From: Anaerolineae bacterium
GTDB taxonomy: Bacteria > Chloroflexota > Anaerolineae > Promineifilales > Promineifilaceae
Length of the DNA: 18,060 nt
Direction: 5' to 3'
NCBI GenBank assembly: GCA_028277515.1
Contig: JANQGC010000102.1
Location: 1 to 18,060, forward strand
A program made the position numbers and the translations under genes. The notes beneath the pieces are model-generated. The model searched no databases. It worked only from the letters and a program-made list of their open reading frames with translations, and was not told the origin of the DNA. Positions within the stretch are counted from its first letter, which is position 1, and every line of letters begins with the position of its first letter. Below are positions 15,274 to 18,060 of the stretch, piece after piece.

Positions 15274-15999
15274 CTACCAAAGCCCCGGCACCAGACGAAA
15301 TCGTGTTCTTTTTGTGTAATTCTTATAACCAGGCAGTTCAACCTGTAAGGTGCGGTCTTCCAAATATGTACGGACGGTAGTAGCCAGGGCACCTATGCCA
15401 GTAGGTACAAACATCCAAATAGAACCCAGCAACAATGGCGCGGCAATCGCCATTAGCAAGACCCCACTATACATTGGATGACGAACAAGACGGTATGGTC
15501 CCACATCGACCACATATTGACCTCGTTTGTCTTGAATGCGCACAGTCGTGACTAAAAATGGATTAACTGCCATAGCCCAGTAGGGTAGGATCAATGCTGG
15601 TATCAGCAATACCGCACCGGCAACTTGCCATGTAAAGGGTACTTGTGACCATCCAAAACGGACGGCATCCAATCCGGCCACCAACGGTGCAATGAAAAGT
15701 GTCGGTGAATAAATCAAGAAAAAAACCTTATCCCAAGGTTTGGTTTCTCCGCTCTTATTGCGTCCCCTCTCATTGATAACCTCGGGATTCGTACGCACAA
15801 TATAGATGCTGAAAGCAAGCGTGGCCAGCATACGCATGCCAATGTAAAGCCATGCCGCCGGCCAGTTGAAGCTCCCGGCAGCCCCAAATAAAATTAAGAC
15901 TTCAACGACCAATAAAGCCAGTATAAAAATTAAGCGTCTCTTGCCGTCCTTGTCTAATTCCTTTTTGGGGTTTATGGCATCAGTTCCATTTAACATCAT
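15274..15999 (-). CDS. ICMT-like integral membrane methyltransferase family protein
   Basis: The 241 residues contain about five or six hydrophobic segments (near 23-41, 47-67, 92-110, 122-142, 180-207). The isoprenylcysteine carboxyl methyltransferase/phospholipid methyltransferase signature is YRLVRHPMYSG (169-179) plus RTYLEDRTLQ (210-219) and LPGYKNYTKRTRF (222-234). In studied ICMT enzymes these elements bind SAM and form the membrane active site. Bacterial members methylate varied or unknown lipophilic substrates. A charged N-terminal segment (PKKELDKDGKRR) probably faces the cytoplasm. GGAG lies 4 bases before the first of two adjacent ATGs. A promoter is proposed at 16042-16071. The reaction in this organism is not known. 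Confidence 0.83.
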   Translation of the reverse strand: MMLNGTDAINPKKELDKDGKRRLIFILALLVVEVLILFGAAGSFNWPAAWLYIGMRMLATLAFSIYIVRTNPEVINERGRNKSGETKPWDKVFFLIYSPTLFIAPLVAGLDAVRFGWSQVPFTWQVAGAVLLIPALILPYWAMAVNPFLVTTVRIQDKRGQYVVDVGPYRLVRHPMYSGVLLMAIAAPLLLGSIWMFVPTGIGALATTVRTYLEDRTLQVELPGYKNYTKRTRFRLVPGLW

Positions 16000-16041
16000 T
16001 CATCTCCAATGCGTTGGTGCCTGGCCAACCTAAAAAGCACC

Positions 16042-16071
16042 ATAATACAATCGAGCTTATCATCCTGTAAA
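16042..16071 (-). promoter_or_regulatory. Possible promoter for the ICMT-like gene
   Basis: Read on the minus strand, TTTACA (16071-16066) is followed after 18 bases by TATTAT (16047-16042), 43 bases before the ATG at 15999. It lies in the 100-base gap after the metal permease gene, so the methyltransferase need not belong to the transporter operon. Confidence 0.4.
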
Positions 16072-16099
16072 CTCTGTTGGCAACCGGTATTTTGCACCT

Positions 16100-17599
16100 T
16101 TATTGAATCACAGTCTCCCTTGCCAGTTGCGTGTCACGGAAATTCTGTACCCGGTTCTTTCCTTTAGAAGTCAGATGGACCTCGTTCTGCAAAACATGGA
16201 TGTAATTGCCCGTTTGTAGTTGATTGAGCAAACGTTTCGTTTTGCGCGGCGACCAGCGGAAATGATGGTACAGAGATTCCACGGCCAATTCCTCATGTTC
16301 TGAGCTGGTTCCCTCATGGTTGTTGATGTGCGCCAAAACAATCTGGTTTTCAAAAGATTGCTGCTGTGAGCGGCGGCGCAGCATGGTAGAAACCAGGCCA
16401 TATTTAGGCGAAAAAATCCAGGCCGCGCAGAAGAAGAAAAAGATCATCAGCACCATTGAGGCCGAAATAGATGAATTCCATTCCTCTAAAAGCCCGAGGC
16501 TAAAAACGTTGTTCAGTCCGGCCAGGATGGAATCTACTTGAAACAGCCCCAAGAAACTGCCGCGCGCTAAATCATAACCAAAATATGCTCCCGCAGCGCC
16601 GATCAAAGAGCTGAAAAGCAACATGCGTGCCAAATTGTCGGTCAACAGGTAAGCGGCCGCCGGTGGGATAATGAAAAAGGCAATAACCAATATTGATCCC
16701 ACAGCCTGAAAAGCGCCGACAGCGACAAGGCTGACAGTTACCATCAGTGCATAATGCAGCAATGTCGGCCGAAAACCAAGCGCCGCTGCCAATGCTGGAT
16801 CAAATGTCGATAATTTCAGCTCCTTAAAGAACAAGATCACAAACAGCACGGAAATGATCGCAATCAGGAGCATGACCGTGATCGACTTGGGCCAGAAAAC
16901 AAGCACCGGCTCATTTTCAACCAACCCGGCCTGCCAGGCCTGGGCCGGGGAATATTCGCCACAGTTCGTACAGCGTTCGGCAAACTCAGCTTGTTCATCA
17001 CGCGGGCTAATCGCCAGTTCGCGGCAGTTAGTGCATTGGCGGGCAATTTCAGCCCGGGGGTCGTCCGCGGTAATCGTGACCGTCTCACAATTATCAAAAC
17101 AATGGCTGTTCGTATCCGCCCAGGCCACCCCAATCTCGCCGATCATCACCGCATCTTCATCCATGTGCACATCTTGCACATAGCGGGATACGATGATAAC
17201 AGCCAGGGCAAATAAAAGAGGAAAGGCCAGGCCCAATGCCGCGTCCTGCTTGACCAGGCCTGAGCGGTAAATCGCTTCCGTGAGCACCACAGTAGCCACT
17301 CCGGCCAATGCCGCGCCGATAATTAACCACGGCGATGATAAATCCGGTTCCTGGTTAAAAAAAGTGGTCAGCACTAAAAAGGCAACCACGATACCCAGCA
17401 GCACCGTGTGGCTGATGGCGTCGCTGGTTAAGGACATCCCTCTCAACAGTAAGAAAGTGCCCAGTACAGCTCCGGAAACCGCGATCAGAGTGCCGATGAT
17501 CGTCGCCGTATGCTGCGGGTCACGCAAAAAAGCATTGATTTCGCTGCGGCTGAAAAAGTTTAATAAAAATGTGATCAAGATTTGTTCAAGTTGGAACAT
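16100..17599 (-). CDS. Metal ABC transporter permease (Mn/Zn type) with cysteine-rich insertion and winged helix
   Basis: This is a membrane permease of the ABC-3 family (ZnuB/MntB/TroC-TroD type) for import of Mn, Zn or Fe. Family motifs include LLLRGMSLTSDAISHTVLLG (50-69), FKELKLSTFDPALAAALGF (258-276) and VGSILVIAFFIIPPAAAYLL (300-319). The protein has 499 residues, far above the usual 270-300. Two additions explain this. Residues about 163-228, in a loop between membrane segments, carry three cysteine pairs (C167/C171, C189/C192, C210/C213) spaced 21-22 residues apart with a repeated AExAxxCTNC. Residues about 415-499 form a cytoplasmic winged helix resembling a DtxR-like DNA-binding domain. 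Fused repressor-like domains are known in this permease group; I do not know of the cysteine insertion elsewhere. The start overlaps the upstream permease stop (TGATG) with GAGGAG before it. Confidence 0.88.
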   Translation of the reverse strand: MFQLEQILITFLLNFFSRSEINAFLRDPQHTATIIGTLIAVSGAVLGTFLLLRGMSLTSDAISHTVLLGIVVAFLVLTTFFNQEPDLSSPWLIIGAALAGVATVVLTEAIYRSGLVKQDAALGLAFPLLFALAVIIVSRYVQDVHMDEDAVMIGEIGVAWADTNSHCFDNCETVTITADDPRAEIARQCTNCRELAISPRDEQAEFAERCTNCGEYSPAQAWQAGLVENEPVLVFWPKSITVMLLIAIISVLFVILFFKELKLSTFDPALAAALGFRPTLLHYALMVTVSLVAVGAFQAVGSILVIAFFIIPPAAAYLLTDNLARMLLFSSLIGAAGAYFGYDLARGSFLGLFQVDSILAGLNNVFSLGLLEEWNSSISASMVLMIFFFFCAAWIFSPKYGLVSTMLRRRSQQQSFENQIVLAHINNHEGTSSEHEELAVESLYHHFRWSPRKTKRLLNQLQTGNYIHVLQNEVHLTSKGKNRVQNFRDTQLARETVIQ

Positions 17600-18060
17600 C
17601 AGCTGACGTTCTCCTCTAATTTCAATTCAAGTTTGCGAACAGCCGATGGCGGGAGCAGCAGCCGAATATCTTGTCGGCGATTTTCGGCGATTAGCGGCAA
17701 GCCAAGCGAATCGTAATACTGCCGGTAAACATCCCATAACAGAGCATTTTGATGCTGGTGGGCAGCCACTTCAGCCCCGGCAGGGGTTAATTTCCAATCT
17801 TCCCCCACTTTCTGCACATAGCCCTGGGCAACGAGCTGCTCCAAACCGATATCAGTTTCTTTGCCGCTGACACCGGATAAGAAGGATTGGGGCACGGCCG
17901 TATCCATAGAGTCATGGTCATAAGCATAGTGAAACAAATCATTCAACACCGTCTGCGCCGCAAAACGTTTACGGTCCCCGCGCTGGCGCAGCGCTTTCCA
18001 AACCAGCCCCCGCCCCGGCGCGAAGGCAATAGAAATCACAACCACCAGAAAAGCAACCAC
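17599..18060 (-). CDS. Metal ABC transporter permease, C-terminal part with DtxR-like tail (5' end outside window)
   Basis: Only the last 153 residues are visible; the gene continues past the right edge. The first residues, VAFLVVVISIAFAPGRGLVW, are the last membrane helix and exit of an ABC-3 permease, followed by basic KALRQRGDRKRF. Then come a winged helix (about 38-90, ending GYVQKVGEDWKLTPAGAEVA) and a helical part, HQHQNALLWDVYRQYYDSLG, that recalls the start of the DtxR dimerisation domain. The acidic and His metal ligands normally found in the following DtxR helix are not evident; the segment reads ENRRQDIRLLLPP. The domain may therefore be structural rather than a metal-sensing repressor. 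With the coupled downstream permease this forms a TroCD-like pair; the ATPase and binding protein are probably encoded beyond the window. Confidence 0.8.
   Translation of the reverse strand: MVAFLVVVISIAFAPGRGLVWKALRQRGDRKRFAAQTVLNDLFHYAYDHDSMDTAVPQSFLSGVSGKETDIGLEQLVAQGYVQKVGEDWKLTPAGAEVAAHQHQNALLWDVYRQYYDSLGLPLIAENRRQDIRLLLPPSAVRKLELKLEENVS

Overview
The window looks like a chromosomal segment of an environmental bacterium, most plausibly a Chloroflexota (Anaerolineae-like) lineage. This is an inference from the gene set (five-subunit HoxEFUYH hydrogenase, M32 carboxypeptidase, metal-ABC permeases fused to winged helices), the mixed GC content (GC-rich genes, AT-rich spacers) and the many palindromic intergenic repeats. 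No rRNA, tRNA, CRISPR array or intact transposase was seen.

Layout. 1-567: a gene-poor leader with two copies of a two-hairpin repeat, a decayed C-terminal fragment of a surface-protein module, and a promoter with a perfect CRP/FNR-type dyad followed by a leader hairpin. 568-5399: a compact operon, hoxE-hoxF-hoxU-hoxY-hoxH, with overlapping or nearly touching genes, encoding a complete group 3d NAD-linked bidirectional [NiFe] hydrogenase. It is closed by a long nested terminator hairpin (5459-5516). 5537-7474: a third copy of the two-hairpin repeat directly upstream of a CBM48-GH13 alpha-glucan enzyme. 7475-7855: a repeat-filled spacer with three strong hairpins. 7856-10321: ubiX (TTG start), then an NAD-type malic enzyme with a promoter and a long foldable 5' leader. 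10358-10641: about three 85-92 bp tandem palindromic repeats between convergent genes. 10650-12747 (minus): a sugar phosphate transferase gene overlapping an M32 carboxypeptidase gene. 13009-13683: a GT2 glycosyltransferase. 13740-15999 (minus): an orphan AbrB/MazE-like protein, a TcmP/LCM-type methyltransferase and an ICMT-like membrane methyltransferase. 16100-18060 (minus): two metal-ABC permeases, each with a C-terminal winged helix, the second with an unusual three-unit cysteine insertion. The first permease runs off the window.

How the genes work together. The hydrogenase exchanges electrons between NAD(H) and H2/protons and probably balances redox state during fermentation or micro-oxic growth. 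Malic enzyme and the alpha-glucan enzyme fit the same picture of reserve carbon and NADH turnover, but only proximity supports that link. Hydrogenase maturation genes (hyp, hoxW) are not in the window although HoxH carries a C-terminal extension that needs processing. The most unusual items are the repeated two-hairpin element, whose first stem differs in sequence but keeps its pairing, the cysteine-rich insertion in the metal permease, and the Asp-His in place of Asp-Glu in the sugar transferase.
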